A stretch of DNA of 6,799 bases from Clostridia bacterium (GTDB lineage: Bacteria > Bacillota > Clostridia > Oscillospirales > CAG-272): the NCBI GenBank assembly GCA_017629925.1, contig JAGBWH010000090.1, forward strand, positions 1 to 6,799, read 5' to 3'. The notes beneath the pieces are model-generated. The model saw only the letters and a program-made list of their open reading frames with translations, had not been told where the DNA came from and ran no database searches. Shown here in pieces: positions 1-6,790 of the stretch. The position numbers and the translations under genes are program-made. Position 1 is the first letter of the stretch. Each line of letters starts with the position of its first letter.

Positions 1-2
1 AT

Positions 3-746
3 GCCTGCGACACCGGCTGTAACGCTTGCTCGCACACAAGAGAAGCCAGCCACACCCCCATGGTAGACGACGGCGATTGCACCACCCCCGTGCTTTGCTC
101 TGTTTGCGGGTCTGTTGCGGTAGAGGCAAAAGAAAGCCACACCTTCGACCATGCTTGTGATGCCTCCTGTAATGCTTGCTCGCACACAAGAGAAGTCAGC
201 CACACTCCCATGGCAGACGACGGCGATTGCACCACCGACGTGCTTTGCTCTGTCTGTCTCGGCGTGGCAGTACCCGGTGCAGAGGCACACACCTTTGACC
301 ATGACTGCGACACATCTTGTAATGTTTGTGAGCATACCAGAGCCACCAAACATGTAGCGCAAAAAGACGATGGTGATTGCACCACCGACATTTTGTGCGC
401 AGCTTGCGGTGCGCTCATGCAACAAGGCAACAAAGATCATGCCTTTTCAAATGCCTGCGATGCCACCTGTAACTGTGACGGTTGTCTGTTTGAGAGAGAA
501 ACCAGCCACAGCCCCAATACCGACGATGGCGATTGCACCACCCCTGTGCTTTGCACCGAATGTGGAGAAGTGACCACAGAAGGCAAAGAAGAGCATACCT
601 ACACTCATTCTTGCGACACCACCTGTAATGTGGATGGTTGTACCGGCGTGAGAGCCATTTCTCACACCCCCGCCGAAGATGATGGCGATTGCACCACCCC
701 CACCCTCTGTTTGATTTGCGGTGAAGTGCTTGTGCCCGCTACTTCT
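3..746 (+). repeat. Tandem 150/156-bp coding repeats (module A, DDGDC...CDxxCNxC)
   Basis: This array holds a partial unit (3-59), four full units (60-209, 210-359, 360-515, 516-671) and the first half of a sixth (672-746). The first two full units are 50 residues and the next two are 52, the extra residues falling in the CNxDGC loop. Each unit reads roughly DDGDCTTxxLCxxCG, then a spacer with His-Thr-Phe/Tyr, then CDxxCNxC, then a His-Thr/Ser-Pro junction. The standard cysteine spacing is CX5CX2C-X16-CX3CX2C, giving two CxxC knuckles per unit; the 52-residue units vary in the second knuckle. DNA identity is highest between 21-103 and 171-253 (77 of 83 bases by my hand count, offset exactly 150), which points to recent duplication or conversion. 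The array clearly begins upstream of the window, so the copy number is unknown. Confidence 0.93.
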
Positions 747-3700
747 CACGATTATAAAGTTGTAGACGAAAGCTTCGCTGATTGTGAGGACGCCGCCTCC
801 GTCACCTATGCTTGCTCCGTATGCGGACATGATTACACCGAAGACATCGGCGCTCCCCTCGGTCACGACATGGCAAATGCCACATGGACAGGCGAAAGAA
901 GAATAGAGGACACCTGCCAATATTTGCAACTTTATAGTTGTGGCCGTTGCGGTCAAGAGTTGGAAGGCGAAACCGAAACCAAGCATGAGTACATTGCCTC
1001 CATCACCGGTGAAGCCACCTGCGTAAAAGAAGGTGAAAAGACTTCTGTTTGTAGCGATTGCGGTGATGTCAAAATAGACTATATTCCCAAAAACACCGAA
1101 ACCGGTCATAGCTGGGACGATGGCGTGCTGCAAGGCACCATAAGAACCTTCACTTGCACACATTGCTCTGCCACCAAAACTGTCATTGACGCATCCGGTC
1201 AAGGCGAAGCCAATGCCAGCAAAGATGATTTGGCAGACTCATCCGTACAGCTCGACAAGGCAGAAATCAAACTCGACCAAGATACCCTTGACGGTATTAC
1301 CGGAGAGGGCAATCTCCAGATTAGTGCCGGCACCTTGTCTGACGAGGACAAAGAAAGCATTGGCCTGACTCCCGAGCAACTCAAACAAGTGGGTAACAAC
1401 CCCATCTACGATTTTGGCATGAAGCAAGGCGAAAAGGTAGTCTCTACCTTTGGTGGTTTTGTCACCATCACCTTGCCCTATACCCTCGCTGAAGGCGAAG
1501 ACGCTGACAGTATTGCGGTTTGGTATATCAACGATAAGGGAGAACTCCAGTCCATTATCGCCACCTACAACAATGGCTATATCACTTTCCAAACCAACCA
1601 CTTCTCCTACTACACCGTCACTCGTTTGACTCCCGCAGAAAGATGCGCACTCTACGGTCATAACGATTCTCATAAAGTGGTGGCTCCCACTTGCACAACC
1701 GACGGTTATACCAGCCATTTCTGCCTGCGTTGCGGTCGTACCTATACCGATGCGAAAATCGACGCGCTGGGGCATGATTATAGCGAAGTGACCATCCCTG
1801 CAACTTGCGATAAAGCGGGTGTTACCACCCATTCCTGCGCAAATTGCCATCACACCTACACGGTTGTTGTGGCTGCCACAGGCCATACATACCAAAAAGA
1901 AACCATCCCTGCTACTTGCACCGAAAACGGTTCTGAAACATATGTTTGCGCTGTATGCCATGACGAATACGTTGTTGTTTTGGCGGCTTCAGGTCATGCC
2001 TACACCATAGTGGAAAGCGCACCTGCAAGTTGCACAGAAAAAGGACATACCACCTATAGCTGTTCTGTTTGCGAAGATACGTACACAGAATATACCTCCA
2101 AATTTGCACATGAATACACGACGGTGACGATTCCCGTAACCTGCGAAGCCGATGGCTACACCACCTACACTTGTGGGTTGTGCGGACACACCTACGAAGA
2201 TGCGCGTGTGTTGGCTTTAGGTCATGACTACGCGATAGATAGCTGGAATTGGAACGCTGACAAAACCTCCGCTGTGGCGCATCTGCTCTGCACAAGAGAC
2301 GGCGCACACACCCTTGAGGTAGAAGCAGAAGTGACCGTCAAGGTAACACCCGCTTCTTGCTCCGCACCTGAAATGAGAGTGTATACTGCCACCATCACAC
2401 AAGAGGGCGTGGTATATACCGACACCCAAACCGAAGTTATCGCCGAGGGCACTCTCGGACACGTATATGGCTTGGCTTGGCACTCCGATGAAAACGGACA
2501 CTGGCATCAATGCATCTGTGGCGCTGCCACAGAGGTAGAGCCCCATACCTTTGCAGGTCTGGTTTGCACCGTGTGCGATTATCAAAAAGCACCTGAACAA
2601 AGCTTCTATCTCACCCTCCTTGAATCTTGGAAAAACGTAGAAGGCTTCTCCCTGACCGTCAACAACTTCTCCTTTGAAATGAGAGAACAGAGAGTGGTGG
2701 CGGGTGTTGAGGGCGATTGGAAAGTTGACCAATCCATTCAACTCGTTGACATCGCACAGCTCTTCCTTTACGTGGAAGACGGCAAACTGTACGGTGGCGC
2801 TCACGGCTCTATTATCATTTCTGATGATGGCGTAAAAGAACGCACCTATCGCTTGAACGCGATGATTGACGGCGAATTCATCTATGTTACCGTGCGTGAA
2901 GTGAATGCCTTCATTCCTCGCACCATTGATGTAAGAATTTCTGTTGATGCGGCACTTATGTCTATCTTGGATGAAATGATGGACATGAACATGGAACAGA
3001 TGGCGTCTATGGTGGACGTACTGTCTGGTGCCATCATTCCTACCCTTGAAGCCTTTGTTGACTACAACTCCGATAGATTTGATAGCGGTATCCGGAGCGT
3101 GCTTTCTATGCTCTTTGAAGAAGAAGTGCTCGCAGACGGCACCCACCGCTTCACTTTGAGTTCCGACAAACTCTCACAACTTGTCGACGATCTTTCCACC
3201 TATACCGTGGCAGAGGTGATTGACCTCTACTTTGGCGAGGGTGTCTTTGAAGACATCGTTGGTACCGCTCATGACGTGCTGGGTTGGACGTTGTCTGAAA
3301 TTCCCGACCAAGTGGCAAAATGGGGCGTGGATACAGACGACCTCATCGCTCGTTTGAACGAATTTGCACGTATGACAGGCGCACCTGAAGACTATGATAT
3401 TGGCGCCATGCTAAACGATCCTGAAATGGCTGACGTGACTTTGGGCGAACTCATGGAAATGGATGCTGAAATGATAGATGAAATGGCATCTATGTTCCGT
3501 GAATTTACGCTCTATATGATCATGGCAGAGGGCGATGAAGCATTAGCTGAAGAGATTTATGCAGAAGTCAAAGAAATGCTTGGTGACATCTTGGAGGCTG
3601 TTTCCTTTACGTTTGACACCAACAGCCAAGGCACTTTCATCGGCTTTGATCTCTCCCTCGCCGAACTGACGCAAAGCGCAGGTGCTAATGGTTCTATCGG

Positions 3701-6500
3701 CCCCGGTGGCGTGACCGAAATTCACCGCGAAATGACCATTAGCATAGGCTTCTCATTTAAGGTCAATGATAAACTCACCATCACTTGGGATGATATCAAA
3801 CAAGAGGTGGAAGATAAAGTAGATAGTATCCCGTCAGGCGAAGAAGAAGTGGATATGTCTATGGATGATTACAAAGGCACCTTTACCTATAAGGGTGTAG
3901 AATATCTCGCATACGGCTCTATCGTCCAAGTGAGCAAACTGAATTTCAGCAATCCTGCTGTCCTCGCCATTCTCAGCCAGTGTGTCAACTGGAATGAATA
4001 TGAAATTATCATTTTCCCGCAATATTATTCATTTGGCGCGTATGAACTGATGGATATGGAAACGGGCGAGACGGCATACATGATATTCGTCAATGACTAC
4101 ACAGGCGAAGTCGTTGAAATCGTCATGGGTGAAAGTGGCATGAAGGCTGTCTTTGAAGACGGTAGAGAAGTCATCCTCTCCCCCGAATCCATGGGCGAAC
4201 CTACCGAACTCTTCTTTGCTGTATTTGGCGAGCCCGTATGGAGCGAAGGCAAGAGTATGGAAAACGCCTACGACGTAGGGTTCTATTATAATGTCCAAAC
4301 AGGCGAAATCACAACAGAATCGCCTCACGAGTGGGAAGTGACCACCGAACTTTTGGGTGATAGTTGCATCGACGGTGTTGTGAGAGTGGAAACTTGCAAG
4401 CATTGCGGTGAGTCTTACACCTATACCGCCTATTATCATGAACAGTCTACTACCAAAGAGTATGACCTCACAGAATATGGCGCTTGCTCCGGTATATTGA
4501 GAGTGTCCTCCTGCGCTTGCGGTGCAGAGCAAAGCATTTGGCCTGAAGGCGATTACTACTCAAGCAAAAATCAATACGTCGATGAAGAAGGCCATTTCGT
4601 CACGGTGAAAACCTATAGTCATCAATGCGATATGTGCCATTGGGTGTGCCAAATTACCGACTACGGCACCCCCGCCACAGACAAATGCGAGACTGTCTAC
4701 CAAGTTACCGTAGATATCCGCGTGGGCGAAACCAGCGTTGACCACTTCAGCTACACCTACGCCGAAGAGACGCACACCTATGACGTCACCTATGAGCTAA
4801 GCGAAGGCTCCACTTCCTGCGAAGACGGCGTGACACTGACCTATACTTGCACACGTTGCAGCCACTCCTATACCACGCATACTTATTGTCACGAAACCTT
4901 TGAAAAAGAGGTATACGACCTCTCCGAATACGGTAGCGTATGCGGTGGCAAAGTAAAGGTGGTGGGTTGCGCTTGCGGCTATTATCAAAACATCGAATAT
5001 CCTGAACATATCCTATGTGATATGGATAGAGAATGGTGCGAGTTCTGGGTGGAAGGTGTGGATACCTCCATTGGCTGGACAGACGCATGGATTGATAAGT
5101 GCGCTGTCACCGATCCTCATGCTTGCCCGTTCTCCGTTCGCTATGCTCACTACTATGTGCGTGAAGCCGGCTCTTGCTATGCATACGGCAAGGAAGTGTA
5201 CCAATTTGGCTATGATGCAGAAAACGGCACCTATGCTTTCCAAATAGAGATCATCGACCGTGGCTATATGGCCGTGATCCACGATTGGAACGAAAACCAA
5301 GTTGACAGAATGGAAGACGGTTTCCACATCGTGGGTATGGAAAGAAACTGCCCCACTTGCGGCAGATATGAACTTGATCTGTTCTATTATGATGAAAATG
5401 ACGAAACGGTCAAACATTTCACCGAATATCGTTACTTTGAAAAAGGTGAAAGAGAAATTCACGAAATCCACGAATATATTTTCATCAATGGATATGATTG
5501 CGCGACCAGATCGCTCTATGAGGAGAGAGACCTTGCCTCTGATTATCACTATTGGTATGAATACCAATACACCTACCCGGACATCCAATCGCCTTGCTAC
5601 CGCATTATAACGTATACCAACTCAAATGGCGAAAATTGGTCAAGAGAAGAAGCATCCCACCACATGACATGGGACTATCAAACCATCAAACCCAGCACTT
5701 GCACGCAATATGGCGATCAAGTCGAAAAATTACATTGCTATAGATGCCATTACGTGCAAATGGAAAACCATATTCCTATCGAGCCCACCGACCACACATT
5801 TATCTATATAGATGCGATTGGTATGTATATGTGCACGATTTGTGGCTTGCAAAACGTCAATGGTGCAACCGGCGATATCACAATGGAAGACTTGACCAAC
5901 CTTTACGGCAATGGTACTCATTATGTGGTGGGTTACTGGGCAGATACCGCATTGCCTTTCCATGTATACGTCAGCCTCAAACTGCACAATCCGCTTGAAG
6001 ATGGCAATGACGAGGTGCTCCTCGATGGCATCAATTTAGAAATCATTGAGGGCATCACTGGCTACGCCTTCTTAAAAGAGGACGTCTACGCTGTCGCACG
6101 CGAATTGGGATTTGATAGAAGCGAGTATGATGTGAAATTCACATTCGTACCCGAAGGTGCCGGCGGACAATTTGATTACGCTTTGGTGTTCACTGAAGAG
6201 CAAAGCACTATCACCCAAATGGGCGTATATTTCACCCCCATGCTCCAAGGCGAAAGCTATGATTTTGTCATCACTCCCACCGTGGACGGCGAATGGACGT
6301 TTGTAGGTCAAGCTGAACTTGACACCGTTGCAACACTCCTCAATGCAGAAGGCGGCGAACTCACCTACAGCGATGATGCGTATGGCAACCAATTTGGGAT
6401 TACCTATTGGCTCAATGCGGGGGAAACCTATATTCTTCGTGTGCGTTATTATCACAGCGATAGCGCGGGGGTTATTCCTGTCCTCATCACTTATAGTTGA
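3..6500 (+). CDS. Giant cysteine-rich modular repeat protein, probably secreted (5'-partial)
   Basis: The frame is open from the first complete codon at 3 to the TGA at 6498-6500. It is 5'-partial: the 19 codons before the Met codon at 60 encode the end of the same repeat that follows, so that Met is internal and the true start is outside the window. Module order: DDGDC/CDxxCNxC repeats (3-746), Gly-His-bounded CxxC units (747-1187), a beta domain (1188-1628), more CxxC units (1656-2597), an unrecognised cysteine-free region (2598 to about 3980), a Cys/Tyr-rich duplicated region (4326-5861), a beta-rich segment (5862-6206) and a PPC-like domain (6207-6497). About 25 CxxC motifs are visible. 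I see no catalytic motif, transmembrane helix, LPXTG, SLH or clear dockerin. Known of such proteins: similar CxxC repeats and PPC domains occur in large exported proteins of gut Bacillota. Inferred: an extracellular adhesion, scaffold or metal-binding role. Coding is certain; function is not. Confidence 0.95.
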   Translation, partial: ACDTGCNACSHTREASHTPMVDDGDCTTPVLCSVCGSVAVEAKESHTFDHACDASCNACSHTREVSHTPMADDGDCTTDVLCSVCLGVAVPGAEAHTFDHDCDTSCNVCEHTRATKHVAQKDDGDCTTDILCAACGALMQQGNKDHAFSNACDATCNCDGCLFERETSHSPNTDDGDCTTPVLCTECGEVTTEGKEEHTYTHSCDTTCNVDGCTGVRAISHTPAEDDGDCTTPTLCLICGEVLVPATSHDYKVVDESFADCEDAASVTYACSVCGHDYTEDIGAPLGHDMANATWTGERRIEDTCQYLQLYSCGRCGQELEGETETKHEYIASITGEATCVKEGEKTSVCSDCGDVKIDYIPKNTETGHSWDDGVLQGTIRTFTCTHCSATKTVIDASGQGEANASKDDLADSSVQLDKAEIKLDQDTLDGITGEGNLQISAGTLSDEDKESIGLTPEQLKQVGNNPIYDFGMKQGEKVVSTFGGFVTITLPYTLAEGEDADSIAVWYINDKGELQSIIATYNNGYITFQTNHFSYYTVTRLTPAERCALYGHNDSHKVVAPTCTTDGYTSHFCLRCGRTYTDAKIDALGHDYSEVTIPATCDKAGVTTHSCANCHHTYTVVVAATGHTYQKETIPATCTENGSETYVCAVCHDEYVVVLAASGHAYTIVESAPASCTEKGHTTYSCSVCEDTYTEYTSKFAHEYTTVTIPVTCEADGYTTYTCGLCGHTYEDARVLALGHDYAIDSWNWNADKTSAVAHLLCTRDGAHTLEVEAEVTVKVTPASCSAPEMRVYTATITQEGVVYTDTQTEVIAEGTLGHVYGLAWHSDENGHWHQCICGAATEVEPHTFAGLVCTVCDYQKAPEQSFYLTLLESWKNVEGFSLTVNNFSFEMREQRVVAGVEGDWKVDQSIQLVDIAQLFLYVEDGKLYGGAHGSIIISDDGVKERTYRLNAMIDGEFIYVTVREVNAFIPRTIDVRISVDAALMSILDEMMDMNMEQMASMVDVLSGAIIPTLEAFVDYNSDRFDSGIRSVLSMLFEEEVLADGTHRFTLSSDKLSQLVDDLSTYTVAEVIDLYFGEGVFEDIVGTAHDVLGWTLSEIPDQVAKWGVDTDDLIARLNEFARMTGAPEDYDIGAMLNDPEMADVTLGELMEMDAEMIDEMASMFREFTLYMIMAEGDEALAEEIYAEVKEMLGDILEAVSFTFDTNSQGTFIGFDLSLAELTQSAGANGSIGPGGVTEIHREMTISIGFSFKVNDKLTITWDDIKQEVEDKVDSIPSGEEEVDMSMDDYKGTFTYKGVEYLAYGSIVQVSKLNFSNPAVLAILSQCVNWNEYEIIIFPQYYSFGAYELMDMETGETAYMIFVNDYTGEVVEIVMGESGMKAVFEDGREVILSPESMGEPTELFFAVFGEPVWSEGKSMENAYDVGFYYNVQTGEITTESPHEWEVTTELLGDSCIDGVVRVETCKHCGESYTYTAYYHEQSTTKEYDLTEYGACSGILRVSSCACGAEQSIWPEGDYYSSKNQYVDEEGHFVTVKTYSHQCDMCHWVCQITDYGTPATDKCETVYQVTVDIRVGETSVDHFSYTYAEETHTYDVTYELSEGSTSCEDGVTLTYTCTRCSHSYTTHTYCHETFEKEVYDLSEYGSVCGGKVKVVGCACGYYQNIEYPEHILCDMDREWCEFWVEGVDTSIGWTDAWIDKCAVTDPHACPFSVRYAHYYVREAGSCYAYGKEVYQFGYDAENGTYAFQIEIIDRGYMAVIHDWNENQVDRMEDGFHIVGMERNCPTCGRYELDLFYYDENDETVKHFTEYRYFEKGEREIHEIHEYIFINGYDCATRSLYEERDLASDYHYWYEYQYTYPDIQSPCYRIITYTNSNGENWSREEASHHMTWDYQTIKPSTCTQYGDQVEKLHCYRCHYVQMENHIPIEPTDHTFIYIDAIGMYMCTICGLQNVNGATGDITMEDLTNLYGNGTHYVVGYWADTALPFHVYVSLKLHNPLEDGNDEVLLDGINLEIIEGITGYAFLKEDVYAVARELGFDRSEYDVKFTFVPEGAGGQFDYALVFTEEQSTITQMGVYFTPMLQGESYDFVITPTVDGEWTFVGQAELDTVATLLNAEGGELTYSDDAYGNQFGITYWLNAGETYILRVRYYHSDSAGVIPVLITYS
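747..1187 (+). repeat. Divergent CxxC repeat units (module B, first block)
   Basis: Residues 230-376 hold three full units and one truncated unit of the widespread pattern: Gly/Lys-His, about 12 residues, Cys, about 9 residues, CxxC, about 12 residues, Gly/Lys-His. The CxxC pairs are at residues 252/255, 294/297, 331/334 and 366/369, with the leading cysteines at 242, 286 and 321. The fourth unit lacks a leading cysteine and runs directly into the next domain. The units are diverged from one another, unlike the tight module A array before them. Two CxxC pairs facing each other could bind a metal ion or form disulfides; the sequence cannot say which. Confidence 0.8.
1188..1628 (+). other. Cysteine-free beta domain inserted between CxxC blocks
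   Basis: Residues 377-523 contain no cysteine. After a polar, acidic lead-in with an amphipathic segment (DQDTLDGITG, then LTPEQLKQVG), a beta-rich stretch follows with the landmarks IYDFGM, FGGFVTITLPYTLAEGEDAD, AVWYINDKGELQ and ITFQTNHFSYYTV. From general knowledge, the pattern of an LPYT-loop, a WY-x-DxxGEL strand and a final T-x-HFS-Y strand recurs in large surface proteins of Bacillota, often beside SLH, dockerin or repeat modules. It is non-catalytic as far as I can tell and is probably a structural spacer or all-beta fold. No family name is assigned with confidence. Confidence 0.65.
1656..2597 (+). repeat. Regular CxxC repeat units (module B, second block) with two variant units
   Basis: Five consecutive units of 37-38 residues start at residues 533, 571, 608, 645 and 683. 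Each reads Gly-His (Ala-His in the last), Tyr (mostly), IPATC-like, xxxG, TTYxCxxC, xTY, then a hydrophobic stretch closing with the next Gly/Ala-His. The CxxC pairs are at residues 555/558, 593/596, 630/633, 668/671 and 705/708. A longer variant unit follows (residues 721-800, with W-N-W and YTDTQTEVI landmarks), then a GHWHQCICG unit with a second CTVC pair at 836/839. From general knowledge, this series of unit types in this order is common in large exported Bacillota proteins. The repeats are clear; their biochemical role is open. Confidence 0.88.
2598..4325 (+). other. Unrecognised long region, alpha/beta and partly Met-rich
   Basis: Residues 847-1422 form the longest segment with no repeat module. 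There is no cysteine from residue 840 to 1307, and only one (1308) in the whole region. It opens with beta-like alternation (FSLTVNNFSFEM, LFLYVEDGKLYGG), then a long helical stretch rich in Met, Asp and Glu (about residues 965-1180), then beta-like strands again (VSFTFDTNSQGTFIGFDLSL, MTISIGFSFKVNDKLTITW). That beta-helix-beta layout is loosely reminiscent of lipid-binding sheets of the LolA/LppX kind, but I cannot support a homology claim. A final part (about residues 1268-1415) has beta hairpins such as YKGTFTYKGVEYLAYGS and AVFEDGREVILSPES. I found no catalytic signature. Confidence 0.55.
4326..4538 (+). repeat. Module C, first copy
   Basis: Residues 1423-1493 form a unit with these landmarks in order: His-x-(Tyr/Trp), a Cys followed by xDGV, CxxC with a following SYT, a Tyr-x-His-Glu, KExYDL, EYG, a Cys, then CACG and Gln. 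The same series of landmarks recurs at 4773-4988, which shows duplication at the protein level. This copy is followed by a further cysteine cluster, CDMC...C, at residues 1523-1530. The unit resembles a lengthened module B unit in which the single closing Gly-His has been replaced by a second cysteine lobe (CxC). Confidence 0.8.
4773..4988 (+). repeat. Module C, second copy
   Basis: Residues 1572-1643 repeat the landmarks of the unit at 4326-4538: Cys-x-DGV, CxxC (1597/1600), SYT, His-Glu, KEVYDL, SEYG, a Cys, CACG and Gln. The two copies are about 72 residues each and start 149 residues apart. They are separated by an unlike segment, so the repeat is interspersed rather than strictly tandem. 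Identity is moderate and concentrated at the cysteines and the YDL-xEYG segment. Confidence 0.8.
4989..5861 (+). other. Cys/Tyr/His-rich C-terminal region after module C
   Basis: Residues 1644-1934 are rich in Tyr, His, Glu and Trp, with scattered cysteines and CxxC pairs at 1764/1767 (CPTC), 1893/1896 (CYRC) and 1925/1928 (CTIC). The stretch at residues 1826-1850 is notably aromatic (YHYWYEYQYTYPD). The last two CxxC pairs sit in a degenerate module B unit (KPSTC...HCYRCHY...DHTF) and a short closing unit that parallels HTFAGLVCTVC at the end of the second module B block. The region therefore looks like further, strongly diverged copies of the CxxC units. No enzyme motif is visible. Confidence 0.6.
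5862..6206 (+). other. Cysteine-free beta-rich domain, function unknown
   Basis: Residues 1935-2049 run from a TMEDLTNLYGNG segment into predicted beta strands (THYVVGYWAD, FHVYVSLKLHNP, EVLLDGINLEII), a helix-like ELGFDRSEYD segment and further strands (VKFTFVPEG, FDYALVFTEE). It contains no cysteine and lies directly before the PPC-like domain. It could be a small beta-sandwich or binding domain; I do not recognise the family. Confidence 0.45.
6207..6497 (+). other. PPC-like (bacterial pre-peptidase C-terminal type) domain
   Basis: The last 97 residues (2050-2146) show the layout of a PPC beta-sandwich: a strand YDFVITPTVDGEWTF, then a LDTVATLLNAEG strand-turn, a SDDAYGNQFGITYWL segment with the acidic turn, and the closing LNAGETYILRVRYY strand. 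The domain ends within about six residues of the stop codon. In known proteins, PPC domains sit at the C terminus of secreted enzymes and surface proteins and are thought to help export, folding or substrate contact. The match rests on motif recognition by eye. Confidence 0.7.
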
Positions 6501-6647
6501 GGACGGATTTGGCGGTTGAGCGGTGTATTTGGCGAAGAACGAAAAAGAAAAGGTTTGTGTAAAACATACCTCACAATAATTTTCTTTCAAGCCGAAACAC
6601 CCTCACCTGAAATACCCGATTAAATATTTTATATTTCTTTTTCTAAA

Positions 6648-6700
6648 CCCGTCTGGAAGGCTTCGACGTATGAAAATACGCCTTCACCATTCCAGACGGG
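6648..6700 (+). terminator. Probable rho-independent terminator of the giant gene
   Basis: Bases 6648-6658 and 6690-6700 form a perfect 11-bp stem (cccgtctggaa / ttccagacggg). Inside the loop, cgta (6667-6670) can pair with tacg (6677-6680) and gg (6659-6660) with cc (6681-6682). The stem is followed by ctttcttcat, a T-rich but interrupted tail. It lies about 150 bases after the stop, and no gene intervenes. On the opposite strand the stem is followed by A-rich sequence, so the plus orientation is preferred. The weak T-tract lowers confidence. Confidence 0.65.
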
Positions 6701-6716
6701 CTTTCTTCATCCAAAT

Positions 6717-6790
6717 CCCCTCGCTCAAGGGTAGTTGGTATAGGGGCTTACGAACAATAATCGCAACCCCTACCTCAAGGGTAGTTGGTA
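6717..6790. repeat. Pair of direct repeats at 50-bp spacing, flanking a hairpin
   Basis: Bases 6717-6740 and 6767-6790 match at 22 of 24 positions, including an identical 17-base core, ctcaagggtagttggta (6724-6740 and 6774-6790). The start-to-start distance is exactly 50. The sequence between them can fold: tagggg (6741-6746) pairs with ccccta (6767-6772), extended imperfectly by ctt-cg / cg-aa pairing. The second copy lies 9 bases from the window end, so a longer array cannot be excluded. No open reading frame covers it. Confidence 0.75.

Noticed and set aside
60..62. ATG at 60 as the true start codon
   Set aside because: The frame is open to the left edge, and the codons at 3-59 encode the end of a module A unit (CDTGCNAC, then SHTP) continuous with the next. 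The bases before 60 are repeat-coding sequence, not a ribosome binding site.
60..671. DDGD segments of module A as EF-hand or dockerin calcium loops
   Set aside because: The spacing does not fit a 12-residue DxDxDG loop, and the position directly before a CX5CX2C cluster is better explained as part of the cysteine knuckle unit.
447..6590. Long open frames on the minus strand (for example 447-1202, 1239-1961, 2217-3146, 4029-4532, 5013-5588 and 6072-6590)
   Set aside because: All lie in the one antisense frame that is codon-for-codon opposite the giant gene. They stay open because the gene rarely uses TTA, CTA and TCA codons, whose complements are stops. Their translations look like low-complexity shadows with no domain, and the sense frame has clear repeats and domains.
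6541..6591. Second terminator from the aaagaaaa / ttttcttt inverted repeat
   Set aside because: The stem is all but A/T only, with a long loop that pairs only weakly, so a stable terminator hairpin is unlikely. The G/C-rich stem at 6648-6700 is far better.
6619..6646. Promoter in the A/T-rich stretch
   Set aside because: TATATT-like hexamers occur by chance in such sequence. I found no well-spaced -35 element and no gene downstream in the window to support it.
6741..6772. Integron attC-type recombination site
   Set aside because: The hairpin lacks recognisable GTTRRRY / RYYYAAC core sites at its ends, and no integrase or cassette structure is visible.
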